Shown: positions 17,042 to 26,514, counted from the first letter of the stretch. The stretch: DNA of 49,549 bases from Deltaproteobacteria bacterium (GCA_016932235.1 JAFGDF010000181.1:1-49549), one strand, 5' to 3'. The notes: generated by a model not told the origin, from the sequence alone. Program-made: numbers and translations.

Positions 17042-17893
17042 ATGAATAATGAGACGATAATATTAGATCACATCCCTGAGATGGAAGACGCCCTCCTGAT
17101 AATGGGTTTTGAAGGCTGGGGAAACGCCCTCGATGTTTCCAGCCGCATGGTGGAATATCTTGTCCGGAAACTCAAAGCAAAGCCCTTCGGCAGGCTAAAT
17201 CCTGATCTATTTTATTCCTACACAAAGAATCGTCCAAGAATCCTCATAGAAAACGGCCTGTTAAAGGAGATTGAACCTCCTGGCGGCGTTTTTTATAAAA
17301 CAAGCGAGAAATCTTCAGGCCAGGATATTATCCTCATCAAGGCGACTGAACCTGATCTAAACTGGTATCAATTTACTGAATCAATCATTCATCTATGTCA
17401 AAAAATAGGAGTAAAAACCATTATCACACTGGGCAGCATGTTTGATAATGTATCCCATACGGATTCCCTTATTTCGGCCATTGCTTCAAGCGCGCATGTT
17501 CTTGAATCGGTATGTGATAGAAAAATCATCCCGATCAATTACAAAGGTCCCGGAGCCATTCACACTGCCCTTCACACTGAGGCCGGTAAAAAAGGGCTCC
17601 AAAGCCTAAGCCTTTGGTGCCATTGCCCTTATTATCTCCAGGGGACCACCCATTTCGGGCTTCTTTCACACCTTGGGAATTTCTTATCGTCATGGGGGGG
17701 GTTTTATCTTGACACAGAAGAGCTTTCAATAACCTGGGCAGATCTCAGCATGCAGATACAAGATATAATAGACAACAATACCGAGCTTCGCGAGGCGATA
17801 AAAGATCTTCATAAGACAAAGATCAAACAGGGCACCAATACTTCTGAAAGCACCAAGATAATCCGCCTTGATCCTTTTCTTAGAAAAAGATAA
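17042..17893 (+). CDS. PAC2 (proteasome assembly chaperone 2-like) family protein
   Basis: This 283-aa protein has the PAC2-family layout: LLIMGFEGWGNALDVSSRMVEYL at the N terminus, DIILIKATEPDLNWYQFTESI, then GVKTIITLGSMFDNVSHT and a later GPGAIHTALHTEAGKKG. Bacterial members are soluble proteins of unknown function that share the fold of eukaryotic proteasome chaperones; they do not imply a proteasome. A weak TATACT/TTGACA arrangement is present about 30 bp upstream. It converges on the sirtuin gene, only 11 bases apart. Confidence 0.85.
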   Translation: MNNETIILDHIPEMEDALLIMGFEGWGNALDVSSRMVEYLVRKLKAKPFGRLNPDLFYSYTKNRPRILIENGLLKEIEPPGGVFYKTSEKSSGQDIILIKATEPDLNWYQFTESIIHLCQKIGVKTIITLGSMFDNVSHTDSLISAIASSAHVLESVCDRKIIPINYKGPGAIHTALHTEAGKKGLQSLSLWCHCPYYLQGTTHFGLLSHLGNFLSSWGGFYLDTEELSITWADLSMQIQDIIDNNTELREAIKDLHKTKIKQGTNTSESTKIIRLDPFLRKR

Positions 17894-17904
17894 GGAGATA
17901 TTAA

Positions 17905-18654
17905 TTATCTTTTCCCCGAATAATTCTTAATCGTATCTACTATTTTCTGTATTATATAGCCAGCCTCACCATTTAAAAAAATATCCGTGACGGTTTCCGT
18001 AAGATGGGTTGTTTCTTTGTTTATCTCTATTATCTTTGCGCCATTCTGTTTTGCAATCATCGGGATACTGTTCGCCGGTGAGACAACGGCTGAAGTCCCC
18101 ACTACCATAAGCGCCTCAGTATGTGCTGCAAGCTGGAAAGACTGATTCATAGCGTCCGCCGGAATGGGTTCCCCAAAGAAAACAACATTTGGTTTTAATA
18201 TACTACCGCAAACACACCTGGGAGGGTATGACCCCCTTTTTTCTTCAGCCGAAAATTTTTTTCCGCAGCTGATACAAACGAGGATGCTTGAATTTCCATG
18301 ATATTCCACAACACGTTTTGATCCACCCGCCTGATGAAGATTATCGACATTCTGTGTGATAATAAAATGGAGGAGTCCCATTCTTTCAAGTTCTCCCATC
18401 CCGAGATGGGCCATGTTAGGTCTGGCTCCGGCTATCAATTCATCCATTGACCTGAGCATTTTCCAAACCTTCACAGGGTCTTTCTTAAAGGCGGATATAG
18501 TAGCATATTCCACCGGATCATAGATCGACCACAGTCCATCCGAGCTTCGAAAATCAGGGATCCCCGATTCGACGGAAATTCCCGCTCCGGTCAGCGCTCC
18601 GGTGAGATTTGATTCGGAAATTATCTTTACGGCCTGATCTATTAATTTATACAT
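17905..18654 (-). CDS. cobB: NAD-dependent protein deacylase (sirtuin, CobB-like)
   Basis: The 249-aa Sir2 protein has the NAD-binding GAGISVESGIPDFRS near the N terminus, TQNVDNLHQAGGS, the catalytic His in VEYHGN, a zinc module with two Cys pairs (CISCG and CVCG), and GTSAVVSPAN. It removes acyl groups from lysines with NAD and would act in the cytoplasm. In an organism that makes many acyl-CoAs this counteracts non-enzymatic protein acylation (inference). Start is taken as the ATG at 18654; a TTG two codons earlier is possible and neither has a strong ribosome site. It lies 45 bases after cooT and may share its transcript. Confidence 0.95.
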   Translation of the reverse strand: MYKLIDQAVKIISESNLTGALTGAGISVESGIPDFRSSDGLWSIYDPVEYATISAFKKDPVKVWKMLRSMDELIAGARPNMAHLGMGELERMGLLHFIITQNVDNLHQAGGSKRVVEYHGNSSILVCISCGKKFSAEEKRGSYPPRCVCGSILKPNVVFFGEPIPADAMNQSFQLAAHTEALMVVGTSAVVSPANSIPMIAKQNGAKIIEINKETTHLTETVTDIFLNGEAGYIIQKIVDTIKNYSGKR

Positions 18655-18699
18655 GATCAAATCGAGCTCGAAGCCTGTCAGACTTTGTCCAACATACTG

Positions 18700-18888
18700 C
18701 TAAACGGATTCAAGCAATATTTTACTCTCCCTGTTATTATAACTTTTTATTCTTGCCCTTAATATCTTCTGTTCTCCAAAGATATTGATCATTCTGACTT
18801 CATCGTCGTCCACGTCAATCCGATCGACATTTTCCAGAATCATCTCTTCCTTTCCACCTTTTAAAATAAAAGCATGCGCTTCACACAT
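18700..18888 (-). CDS. cooT: CooT-family nickel-binding protein
   Basis: This 62-aa protein begins MCEAHAFIL and contains VRMINIFGEQKILRARIK, the diagnostic pattern of CooT. Family knowledge: CooT dimers bind one Ni(II) through the Cys at position 2 and the N terminus, and were found in carbon monoxide dehydrogenase maturation; many homologues occur outside CO operons. No CO dehydrogenase is in this window, so a general nickel-handling or regulatory task is possible. GGGGGAG lies 6 bases before the ATG. The neighbouring His-rich small protein, 24 bases upstream, may be a functional partner. Confidence 0.85.
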   Translation of the reverse strand: MCEAHAFILKGGKEEMILENVDRIDVDDDEVRMINIFGEQKILRARIKSYNNRESKILLESV

Positions 18889-18912
18889 TTCATGCTCCCC
18901 CGTGAATACTTT

Positions 18913-19116
18913 TTATTGCTCAAGCGCGTTGAGCGCATTTTTGAGACATTTCGTGCTTTTAGAAATAATTTCTATCATCTCCCTTATATGACCCGCGCTT
19001 TCTTGTTTCCCGGCATCTTCCAGCTGTTCCGCGAACATCTCGTACTCTTCACTATGATGTTCATTATGATGCAGCCAGTGCTCAATACGGATCTTGGCCT
19101 TTTCAGCGAAATCCAT
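18913..19116 (-). CDS. small His-rich helical protein, possible metal-binding partner of CooT
   Basis: This is a 67-aa, probably all-helical protein with the cluster HWLHHNEHHSEEYE at about residues 13-26. Five His within eight positions flanked by Glu suggests metal binding, and the place directly before cooT suggests nickel. It carries no signal peptide. Start is the ATG at 19116, which has AAGGAGG 8 bases upstream; the longer frame from 19170 has none. Function is not known to me. Confidence 0.78.
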   Translation of the reverse strand: MDFAEKAKIRIEHWLHHNEHHSEEYEMFAEQLEDAGKQESAGHIREMIEIISKSTKCLKNALNALEQ

Positions 19117-19191
19117 TCTCTGAACCTCCTTTGCGTATGAAAGATTAAGGCCAGGCAACTGCCCGACCATACCTGACAGATTGCTGGCAAC

Positions 19192-19941
19192 CTATAAGGG
19201 AATTTTCACGAAGAATCTTGCGCCGTCATATTTATCGCTATCGATGGTCAATTTGCCTCCCATATCTTCAACAAGGATCAAGACACCCGCAAGACCCAGA
19301 CCGTGACCCCTTATAGTAAAATCTTCTCCGGCGTTCAGCTGAAAATAGCATTCAAAAATCTTTTCCTGATCGCTTTTCTTGATGCCCATTCCGTCATCAC
19401 TAACGAGTAAAACAAGGTCTTTTTCGTCTATCTCGAGACCAAGTTCAATAATTTTGCTCCGAAATTTGATCGCGTTATGCAAAAGGTTTCTCAATATCTG
19501 TGCTATCTTGCTTTCATCAAGATCCACTGCATGCTGCCATGCCATTTCTTCAACTTTGAGCAGGATATCTTTATCCGATAAAATTTTTTTCAATTCATTG
19601 AGGCTGGTAGACTTCTTGATACTGTCCGCAGTGTCATGATCTGTCAGATCGAAAATCTCCACCAAGGTTTTTTTTATCAGATCAGAAATAAAAAACTTTC
19701 TTTTATTGAAAACCCCTTCACAGGACTTACCTATTTCAAGCATATCATTCACTAAACCCATTGCGAGTTTTGAGCTTCGCAAGATTCTATTCAAAACTTT
19801 AAGCTGCTTTTCGTCCAAAATACCGTATTTATCCTGCCGATTTATCAAAGATAAAGCGCCGGCCTCTATTATTGCCAGTGGATTTTTAAGATCATGTACC
19901 AGAAGCTCTGTTTTTATCCTTACATTTTTCTTGTTAGACAT
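19192..19941 (-). CDS. soluble histidine kinase without sensor domain
   Basis: This 249-aa protein has the dimerisation/phosphoacceptor helix (LLVHDLKNPLAII, H at about residue 16) and the full ATPase domain: N box NLLHNAIKF, G1 DDGMGI, and G2 GHGLGLAG. There is no transmembrane segment or recognisable input domain, and no response regulator gene lies nearby, so it is an orphan kinase whose input must come from a partner protein. Start: the ATG at 19941 has GGGAG about 10 bases upstream; the ATG at 19965 is possible. It reads in the same direction as the His-rich protein, cooT and sirtuin genes. Confidence 0.9.
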   Translation of the reverse strand: MSNKKNVRIKTELLVHDLKNPLAIIEAGALSLINRQDKYGILDEKQLKVLNRILRSSKLAMGLVNDMLEIGKSCEGVFNKRKFFISDLIKKTLVEIFDLTDHDTADSIKKSTSLNELKKILSDKDILLKVEEMAWQHAVDLDESKIAQILRNLLHNAIKFRSKIIELGLEIDEKDLVLLVSDDGMGIKKSDQEKIFECYFQLNAGEDFTIRGHGLGLAGVLILVEDMGGKLTIDSDKYDGARFFVKIPL

Positions 19942-20021
19942 ATACTGAACTCTCCCTTTTCCCATAATCCCGAATGTCCCGGCAATCCAGGCACATATGG
20001 AAATACCGATCTTTTAATTAT

Positions 20022-20876
20022 TTATGAAAATATTACTCCCACATAACCGACAAAACTGGTATCAGGTCTCACATCATAACTTGTCGTATAGGCTATCTTG
20101 TTCCCATTGACAGCGCCCAATTTTTTCATGCATGCAACTGCGGAAGCCACCGCCCCTGAACAGCATGCGTTATAACTTACTAATGACTCGCTTATTATCC
20201 CTTCCGGATCCATTGCCAGCATGAGGTCAATTATTTTTTTATCGTTTTCATTCTTTACCCAGTCAACGGCCTGTTTGCCGGAACCCTTGGGTGTAAAACC
20301 ATAATTGTATCCATAATGTGTCAAGTCCGTTGAACCCAGTATTAAAACATCCCGGCTCTCTTCAACGGAGATCTCTGCAATTCTTTCCCCTATCCTCAAG
20401 GAAGCATTAACCGGTGGAAGCCCCACAGGCAGAATACTGACATCTGGGAAAAAATATTTGACAAAAGGTAAAAGCACTTCAATGGTATTATCGGGTTCAT
20501 TGTAAGAGGCGGTTTCGATTTTGAAAGGAAACTCCTTAATCAGCTTGTCGGCGAATTCATGATCGATCCTGATTTCACCCAGGGGTGTAGACCAGAAACC
20601 TTCTTTCATAATATAATTACCGCTTCCTGGGTGAAGGTGCCGTCCGAAAATGACAAAAGTATCCGGTGGTGTCTCATTCCTCAGGCATCCAATTACGTTG
20701 CATATAACCTTACCTGAGAAATACCATCCTGCATGCGGCACTATTCCCCCGATCCTTTTCTCGCCGCCGCCGGGACAGGGAAACAGATCCCCGGATAACT
20801 TTTCTATCTCAGCCCGGCATTCAGACTCATTTCCGGGATACCAGCTTCCGGCAAAATCAGATCTCCTTACTTGCAT
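20022..20876 (-). CDS. amrB: AmmeMemoRadiSam system protein B (Memo family)
   Basis: This 284-aa Memo-like protein begins with RRSDFAGSWYPGNESEC, followed by GGIVPHAGWYFSGKV, the typical Memo opening with its metal-ligand His. VLILGSTDLTHYGYNYGFTP and YNACCSGAVASAVACMKKLGA are the other family blocks. The family resembles class III extradiol dioxygenases; in bacteria it usually occurs with an AMMECR1 protein and a radical SAM protein, neither of which is encoded here. Its reaction is unknown. AAGGAG precedes the ATG. Confidence 0.9.
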   Translation of the reverse strand: MQVRRSDFAGSWYPGNESECRAEIEKLSGDLFPCPGGGEKRIGGIVPHAGWYFSGKVICNVIGCLRNETPPDTFVIFGRHLHPGSGNYIMKEGFWSTPLGEIRIDHEFADKLIKEFPFKIETASYNEPDNTIEVLLPFVKYFFPDVSILPVGLPPVNASLRIGERIAEISVEESRDVLILGSTDLTHYGYNYGFTPKGSGKQAVDWVKNENDKKIIDLMLAMDPEGIISESLVSYNACCSGAVASAVACMKKLGAVNGNKIAYTTSYDVRPDTSFVGYVGVIFS

Positions 20877-21147
20877 TATGAATCTCCTTGATCATAGTAT
20901 TTAATTGCAAATTTCACCTGGTGGCCTGATGACAAAATACTTGTTCCTGGAAAAACATGGATTGGCAGATATCCAATTGAATTATGAAGCAATCTGACTT
21001 TTTATGCAAGTTCAATTTTGTTTGCCGTACTCTTTCGAAAAATGCGCCCCGTCATTCACCAGGGTAAATACTATTTGTAATTTGAATAAAAAATCATTAT
21101 TCATTAGAATAAAACATTAAGATTCTTAAAGGAGTTATACGCTGTTT

Positions 21148-21795
21148 ATGAGCATCGAAATAACCGAATGGATTATAAGGATCCCGGTTTTACTTTTCGC
21201 AATCACAATCCATGAATACTCTCACGGGAAAGCTGCTTTTTCATTGGGAGATCCGACCGCAAAAAATGCGGGAAGGCTTTCATTCAATCCCTTGACCCAC
21301 ATTGATCCTTTAGGCGCCCTATGCCTTTTCTTGTTCAATTTCGGCTGGGCAAAACCTGTTCCTGTAAATGTGAACTATTTCAGAAACAGACGGAGGGATA
21401 TTATTTTAATGGCCCTTAGTGGACCTGTCTCAAATATCGCAACTGCATTTGCCGCAGGTCTTTTCATTCGGTATTTTTATGTGCAGTGGGAAATATATCA
21501 GAAACTGCTGTTTTATATGATATTGATGAACTGCGGCTTGGGGATCTTCAATCTGTTACCGATCCCGCCTCTGGACAGATCGCACGTGATGGAAAATATA
21601 TTACCCTATAAAATTTCATTGACTTACAGAAAAATAGGAACATATGCCCCCTTTCTGCTGGTAGGTATCCTTATCTTTGACAATTTTGCAAGGATAAATA
21701 TCCTTGGAAAACTCCTGGGGTACCCGATATTTGCTATTGCACATCTCTTTGGCGGTGATAATTTTTATTCACTTATATTTCAGGCCATGCGATAG
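21148..21795 (+). CDS. site-2-type intramembrane zinc metalloprotease (M50)
   Basis: This 215-aa membrane protein is of the short M50 group. The zinc-binding HEYSH (HExxH) is near residue 22 inside the first hydrophobic segment, followed by the family's GDPTAKNAGRLSFNPLTHID. The third metal ligand region reads NLLPIPPLDRSHV, keeping the Asp although the usual Gly after it is Arg. Such proteases cut membrane-embedded substrates such as anti-sigma factors or signal peptides; no substrate is encoded beside it. AAAGGAG is 13 bases before the ATG, a rather long spacing. It converges on queF. Confidence 0.9.
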   Translation: MSIEITEWIIRIPVLLFAITIHEYSHGKAAFSLGDPTAKNAGRLSFNPLTHIDPLGALCLFLFNFGWAKPVPVNVNYFRNRRRDIILMALSGPVSNIATAFAAGLFIRYFYVQWEIYQKLLFYMILMNCGLGIFNLLPIPPLDRSHVMENILPYKISLTYRKIGTYAPFLLVGILIFDNFARINILGKLLGYPIFAIAHLFGGDNFYSLIFQAMR

Positions 21796-21805
21796 ATCTG
21801 ATGAA

Positions 21806-22219
21806 TTATACGTTGATGCTCTTATCGTAATTGGCTTTCACCCTCGTAACTATGCCCCCTCTTGCGCTGAATTCCCCGCTTACTTCAATTCGCTTCGGAG
21901 TAATCACCTTAATGAAATCATCAAGAATTCTGTTGACCAGATGCTCATAAAATATCCCGACATTTCTATACTGAAGGAGATAGTATTTCAATGATTTCAG
22001 CTCAACGATATAATTATCCGGGACATAAGATATGGATATTTTACCAAAATCAGGAAGGCCGGTCATCGGGCAGAGAGACGTAAACTCCGGCTGAGAGATG
22101 TTAATTTCAATATCACGTCTATGACTGTACTGATAATCGAGGGCTTCCAAGACACCAGCGCTGACAGTATCAGGGCCCACTGACTGGTACGGGACCTTAA
22201 AATCCGGATTTTTATTCAT
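21806..22219 (-). CDS. queF: NADPH-dependent 7-cyano-7-deazaguanine reductase (preQ0 reductase)
   Basis: This 137-aa QueF of the short unimodular type has the catalytic Cys50 in EFTSLCPMTGLPDFG with the conserved Asp57, and the NADPH/QueF motif ELKSLKYYLLQYRN. It reduces preQ0 to preQ1, a step in queuosine synthesis for tRNA wobble positions. The window also encodes QueG, the last step of the pathway, 12 kb away. ATG at 22219 is preferred over the GTG at 22225, with GAGG 7 bases upstream. Confidence 0.95.
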   Translation of the reverse strand: MNKNPDFKVPYQSVGPDTVSAGVLEALDYQYSHRRDIEINISQPEFTSLCPMTGLPDFGKISISYVPDNYIVELKSLKYYLLQYRNVGIFYEHLVNRILDDFIKVITPKRIEVSGEFSARGGIVTRVKANYDKSINV

Positions 22220-22275
22220 GATCACACCTCTTTAAATAATGTAACGTCATCACATTGATAGACCCGCAAGGAAAA

Positions 22276-23502
22276 TCACATTCGTGGTTCATCAGCAGCA
22301 GTCATCGCGGAGACGGCAAGGGAAGCAACTGTATGGACACTTATATCAAGATTGTAGTATTTCGATATTTCCGTGAGCTGCCTGTGACATGAAAGGCACA
22401 CTGTCGCGATATGGTTCACACCTGCAGCCTCCAATTGCCTTGCCTTTGCTTTTCCTGCGATCATACGGCGACTATGGCTGGTGCTGTCCTGGATCAACCC
22501 TCCTCCCCCCCCGCAACAGATCGAATGAAGCCGGTTTGGTTCAAGTTCTACCACCCCTTGACAGCAAAGACCTAACAATATCCTCGGAGGATCGAATATT
22601 CCCGATTTTCTTCCCAGGTTGCATGGATCATGATATGCGATCGGATACGCATGGGCCAAAGGATCAAATTTGATCACACCCTTTTCGGCCATTTCAAGTA
22701 TAAGATCTGGCATGCTGATCAAGGAAAACCCCGGGTTCCCTGCTGATACCTTATCCATGTAATGTTTAAGGGCGTAATAACCATGTCCGCATTCCGAAAG
22801 TACCAGGACCTCGGCGCCCATATCTTTTGTCGCTTCAACGATTTGGCTGACCATTTTAAGAGTAATCCGGTTGTCGCCAATAAAATATCCCCAGTTTGTC
22901 ACATCGGTGTGTCTGCTTGACATGGTCCAGGATTCTCCAAAGGCATGGAAGAGTCTGGCCATATCCGTTAAATGCAGGAGATCGATACCAAGCTCTCTGG
23001 GATTGGGTAAGTATAGATATTTTACGTTTTTCTTGTCATAGGGAATCTCGGCATCAGGATCACCAATATCATCCGAAAATTCTTCACTCAGCCATTCAAT
23101 TGTTTCTATAAATTCCTCTTTAGTGAGGCCGTTGACATCTCCCACTGATAACCGAGTATTCACACCTTTGATCAAATCCTGAGGTGCATAGCCGCCGGCA
23201 TAGGCAAGAGACCTTATCCGTCTGACCACGTTCTCCATGACAATGCCCATCGGACAGTCCAGTGTGCACCTGTTGCAGATATGACAATCCCATATATCGG
23301 TCATGCGGCATAATATGTTCTCAAGTCCCAAATGCACCATGCGAACAATCCTTCTGGGCACCGGGCCCCTTTCACCGTCGTACCAACTGCAGCGGGAATT
23401 ACAGATCCCGCATGTCAGACATTGAGATACGTCCACGCCCCCGGCCTCATTATCCAATTTTTTATGCGTTGCTGGGTTTTGATTTATCCTTAGGGTCTCC
23501 AT
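22276..23502 (-). CDS. HdrCB-type iron-sulfur protein (heterodisulfide-reductase-like, Cys form)
   Basis: This 408-aa soluble protein joins a ferredoxin-like HdrC part with two [4Fe-4S] motifs (Cys 28/31/34/38 and 73/76/79/83) to an HdrB-like CCG part. The second CCG unit is intact: DPCNLG, then SICCGGGGG and CLSCHRQL. The first unit is degenerate but keeps SECGHGYY with Cys238. It has no membrane segment, unlike HdrE-linked or QmoC proteins. Its ATG overlaps the stop of the HdrA-MvhD gene by one base (TAATG), so the two form one complex that likely passes electrons between a flavin centre and a thiol/disulfide or another carrier. It is a paralogue of the UGA-containing gene at 26.5-27.8 kb. 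Confidence 0.9.
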   Translation of the reverse strand: METLRINQNPATHKKLDNEAGGVDVSQCLTCGICNSRCSWYDGERGPVPRRIVRMVHLGLENILCRMTDIWDCHICNRCTLDCPMGIVMENVVRRIRSLAYAGGYAPQDLIKGVNTRLSVGDVNGLTKEEFIETIEWLSEEFSDDIGDPDAEIPYDKKNVKYLYLPNPRELGIDLLHLTDMARLFHAFGESWTMSSRHTDVTNWGYFIGDNRITLKMVSQIVEATKDMGAEVLVLSECGHGYYALKHYMDKVSAGNPGFSLISMPDLILEMAEKGVIKFDPLAHAYPIAYHDPCNLGRKSGIFDPPRILLGLCCQGVVELEPNRLHSICCGGGGGLIQDSTSHSRRMIAGKAKARQLEAAGVNHIATVCLSCHRQLTEISKYYNLDISVHTVASLAVSAMTAADEPRM

Positions 23503-26048
23503 TACAGGTTGCCTCTCATTATTCGTATAAATCTTACAGGTTCATTAGCCGCGATACTCAGGCATCTGATTTTATTATCATTTATTCCCGTCTCCCGGAT
23601 GATATATCCCACCCGGCGCCTGGCATCCATAAGGCCGTTGCCCGAACGGCAGTTTCCTTCATGGCATCCCGCTATGATAACTTTGCCAGCACCTTCCAGC
23701 AGGGCTGTATAAATCATCTGGGCGCTAACGCTTCCGGCACAGGGCACCCTGATGACCTTTAAATTCTGTTTAGGATAGGTTTCAAAACCCATTGCCTCTG
23801 ATTGAGCGAGACCCGATGAGCGCTCGCAGGCAAAGACAACCGTACTATGGCCTGAATCACTAACCTCCGAATAGGTGTCGTCTCTTTCCGTTTGCGCTAT
23901 AGCCTTCGCAGGACATGAAGCAACACATCTTCCGCATCCAAAACATGCATCAGGATGGATATATGGTTTACAAAAATCAATGAGCTCGATCGCGTAATGA
24001 GGGCATATCCTGAGACAGGTAAGGCATCGTGAACAGAGGCGATCATCAATTTCTGCCACGAATTCGCTTTTTATAGGCCTTATCCTTTTCCTCATCCCAT
24101 CCAGATGTATCTCCAACTCGCTTATCTCATCATTTAAATTCTTTTCATCGACCTCATCATGATCTTCTCCGAGAAAATAGAGACCAACTCTGGGACATGA
24201 AATCGAGCGATATCGAATATTCGGCTCCTGTAAAAATCCTTCTCTATCCAGACCAGTATCCGTAATCTTTGCGATATCAGCATTATTGATCCCGGGCATG
24301 ACCATGGGCGGCATGATAAGAAGGTCGCATTCCATTTCCACCATTGAACCGCCCAAAGTTGCTTCAAACATGCTGATATTGAGAGATTGCTCTTTCCTTG
24401 AAAGATTGGGTTGATTATCTGCGGACAGTCTGACAAATCTGACACCTTTTTCACGTGCCGTGTCATACATCTTCTGGCCATCAGAACCATGCACAAGCAT
24501 ATTTTTCATAATAATGGAAACATCTTTTCCCTGATCGGCCAGTTTTGAAGCAAGCAGAAGAGCACAGCGTGAATTGACTTTCCATTCCGGTATCTCACGA
24601 TCAAGCAGGAACGCTATCCGATGAGGAATTTCAGCATGCGTGTTGAAATCTTTTTCAAGTGAAGTCAGTCCTATTATTTTTTCTCTGATTTCATCGTCCA
24701 GTCCATTCATTATCATCCCATGCTCGCGCCTGGCGTCAGGCGCAACAACGACGGCATCAGAGACCAGGGATTTACTCTCATTATCCGAATCAATTTTAAT
24801 CAGAAACCGCCCCACCGTGCCTTCAAGCGATTTGATTCTTGAATTTGAATAGATTTCCGCATCGGTATTTAATTTTGTATCTTCTAGGCCACTATTGATA
24901 AGCTTGACGATGTAACCATCCGAAGCCAGCTTATCAGCTATCCTGACGCTATGAGAGCCATCCCCTATTACGGCGACAGATGGAAAAGGAGAGCTATTTT
25001 TTAACAAACCGATTTTTATAGCTATCTCATGAGCGGATTTCAAGCCCTGCTGCCTCGCATTCAATATGTCCGTCGGCCCACAAGCCGCTCCTGCAGCATA
25101 AACTCCAGCCAGTAGCTTTATTCCATCCCCGCCCATAAAACCCCATCGCCCCGGATCTGTCTTAAAGAGAGCATATATCGACCGCGAACCGTGTGAAGGT
25201 ACCATCCCCACGGATAAGACAACAGCATCAAAATGATGTGCCACCCTTTGCCCGTTTTGATCATCTTCCCTTATTACAGTAAGCATATCATGATTCAGGT
25301 TATTTAGGATTTCAGAGGGCACACCCTGCAGGAGGGCCGCTTTTTCTCCTAACAGATCAAATTGCCGGCGAATCTCTTTCCCAATAATCTGCAGATCAAT
25401 ATAGAATACGGTGATATGGGCGCCCGGAATGAGATCGATAATCTTGCTTGCCTGTCTGGCGGCGATTTTGCAGCAAACTTGAGAGCAATAGTCCCTGCCC
25501 TCTTCCCTGTTTCTTGAGCCCACGCACTGAATAAAAGCAATGCTGGGAGAATCTTTATTATCGAGAAATTCTATCAGACCCTCCTTTTTAAAAATATTGT
25601 TCAGCTCGGCGGTCGTGATGATCTTTTTATTATTTGCATAATTCAGTGTCGCTATTGAGGATGGATCAAAGGTCTCGAAACCGACAGCCAGGAGGACTGC
25701 GTCCACAGTTAAAACGCTGGAATCTTGACCCTTAAGATGCACCTCAAACTGATCTTTTAAAAATTTCACATCACGGACCTCAGTCTCCAGATAGACCCTG
25801 CAGCTTATTGAGTTTCCTATCCTGTCAACTAGTTCAGCGCTCAGACAGGCGCCGCAGTTCTGACACTCATCCGTAGCCATGCATGCCCATCCAAAGGCCT
25901 TTCCTCCAAGATGCCCGGCCTTTTCGACCAGATGCACCCTGGCCCCCCAGTCACACAGGGCGCTTGCGGCGGTCAATCCCGCTACGCCGCCTCCGATAAT
26001 CAGGACTTGCTTATTCTGGCCTGAATTAAATTTTCCATCAGAACTCAT
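23502..26048 (-). CDS. HdrA-MvhD fusion, FAD-dependent electron-transfer subunit
   Basis: This 848-aa protein is of the HdrA type. The order is: FAD-binding GGGVAGLTAA (about 18-27), the cysteine cluster DECQNCGAC (about 58-66), the HdrA signature CVGSRNREEGRDYCSQVCC (about 174-192), a second Rossmann segment VAVIGDGSHS, two ferredoxin motifs CSRCLTCLRICP and CFGCGRCVASCP (about 655-700), and a C-terminal MvhD-like domain (GCHEGNCRSGN). HdrA-MvhD fusions such as QmoB collect electrons and pass them to HdrB- or HdrC-type partners. Here the partner is the overlapping HdrCB gene. Flavin-based bifurcation is possible but not shown. Confidence 0.92.
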   Translation of the reverse strand: MSSDGKFNSGQNKQVLIIGGGVAGLTAASALCDWGARVHLVEKAGHLGGKAFGWACMATDECQNCGACLSAELVDRIGNSISCRVYLETEVRDVKFLKDQFEVHLKGQDSSVLTVDAVLLAVGFETFDPSSIATLNYANNKKIITTAELNNIFKKEGLIEFLDNKDSPSIAFIQCVGSRNREEGRDYCSQVCCKIAARQASKIIDLIPGAHITVFYIDLQIIGKEIRRQFDLLGEKAALLQGVPSEILNNLNHDMLTVIREDDQNGQRVAHHFDAVVLSVGMVPSHGSRSIYALFKTDPGRWGFMGGDGIKLLAGVYAAGAACGPTDILNARQQGLKSAHEIAIKIGLLKNSSPFPSVAVIGDGSHSVRIADKLASDGYIVKLINSGLEDTKLNTDAEIYSNSRIKSLEGTVGRFLIKIDSDNESKSLVSDAVVVAPDARREHGMIMNGLDDEIREKIIGLTSLEKDFNTHAEIPHRIAFLLDREIPEWKVNSRCALLLASKLADQGKDVSIIMKNMLVHGSDGQKMYDTAREKGVRFVRLSADNQPNLSRKEQSLNISMFEATLGGSMVEMECDLLIMPPMVMPGINNADIAKITDTGLDREGFLQEPNIRYRSISCPRVGLYFLGEDHDEVDEKNLNDEISELEIHLDGMRKRIRPIKSEFVAEIDDRLCSRCLTCLRICPHYAIELIDFCKPYIHPDACFGCGRCVASCPAKAIAQTERDDTYSEVSDSGHSTVVFACERSSGLAQSEAMGFETYPKQNLKVIRVPCAGSVSAQMIYTALLEGAGKVIIAGCHEGNCRSGNGLMDARRRVGYIIRETGINDNKIRCLSIAANEPVRFIRIMRGNL

Positions 26049-26078
26049 CTGTATTTACCCCATAAAAGGAAAATCTCA

Positions 26079-26288
26079 TCATTCCAGTTCTGAACGGCAA
26101 TCATCCGACCATTCCGGGCATGCCTCTCTCATTTTGGCTTCATATATTTTTTTACATTCGTTGCATTCGATTTCTATATTGGGAACATCACCATATTTTT
26201 CTTTCATTTCCTTTGCAGACAGATGAGAAACAGCGCTGCATCCACATTGCGGACATGCCGTCTTGATGCGGTATTTTTTCTCTTTCAT
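26079..26288 (-). CDS. small zinc-ribbon protein
   Basis: This 69-aa protein has two Cys pairs, CPQCGC near residue 12 and CNECKK near residue 42, spaced as in a zinc ribbon, with a highly charged sequence between. It has AGGAG before the ATG and lies 30 bases upstream of the HdrA gene, with which it is probably cotranscribed. Two further Cys near the C terminus (ACPEW, DDC) might add a ligand. A role in assembling or regulating the Hdr complex is a guess; the family is not known to me. Confidence 0.75.
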   Translation of the reverse strand: MKEKKYRIKTACPQCGCSAVSHLSAKEMKEKYGDVPNIEIECNECKKIYEAKMREACPEWSDDCRSELE

Positions 26289-26482
26289 TTTCTTTCTCCT
26301 CAGTGAATTGACCAGGATTATTTCCCATTAATATAAATTTTTTAAAAAATTGCACAAAGAAAGGTGATCCTGCGTCAGGATAACATTTATGATTATTATA
26401 TTGCAATAGATTGGTCTATAGATAATATGGCTATTTGAATGGAATACTTCCATCTCCAAGTGGATGAGCTTTGCCGGGTGCA

Positions 26483-26514
26483 TAAAAAAACCCTGCCGTC
26501 TTCCGGTCAGGGTC
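26483..26514 (-). terminator. rho-independent terminator after the UGA-containing HdrCB gene
   Basis: Minus strand: ACCCTG and CAGGGT close a stem with an inner CCGG/ACGG part, followed by seven T. It lies about 30 bases downstream of the stop codon at 26545 and separates this gene from the zinc-ribbon/HdrA/HdrCB operon. Confidence 0.85.

Noticed and set aside
17042..17893. PAC2 protein as evidence for a bacterial proteasome
   Set aside because: No proteasome subunits or Pup genes are present, and bacterial PAC2 proteins commonly occur without them.
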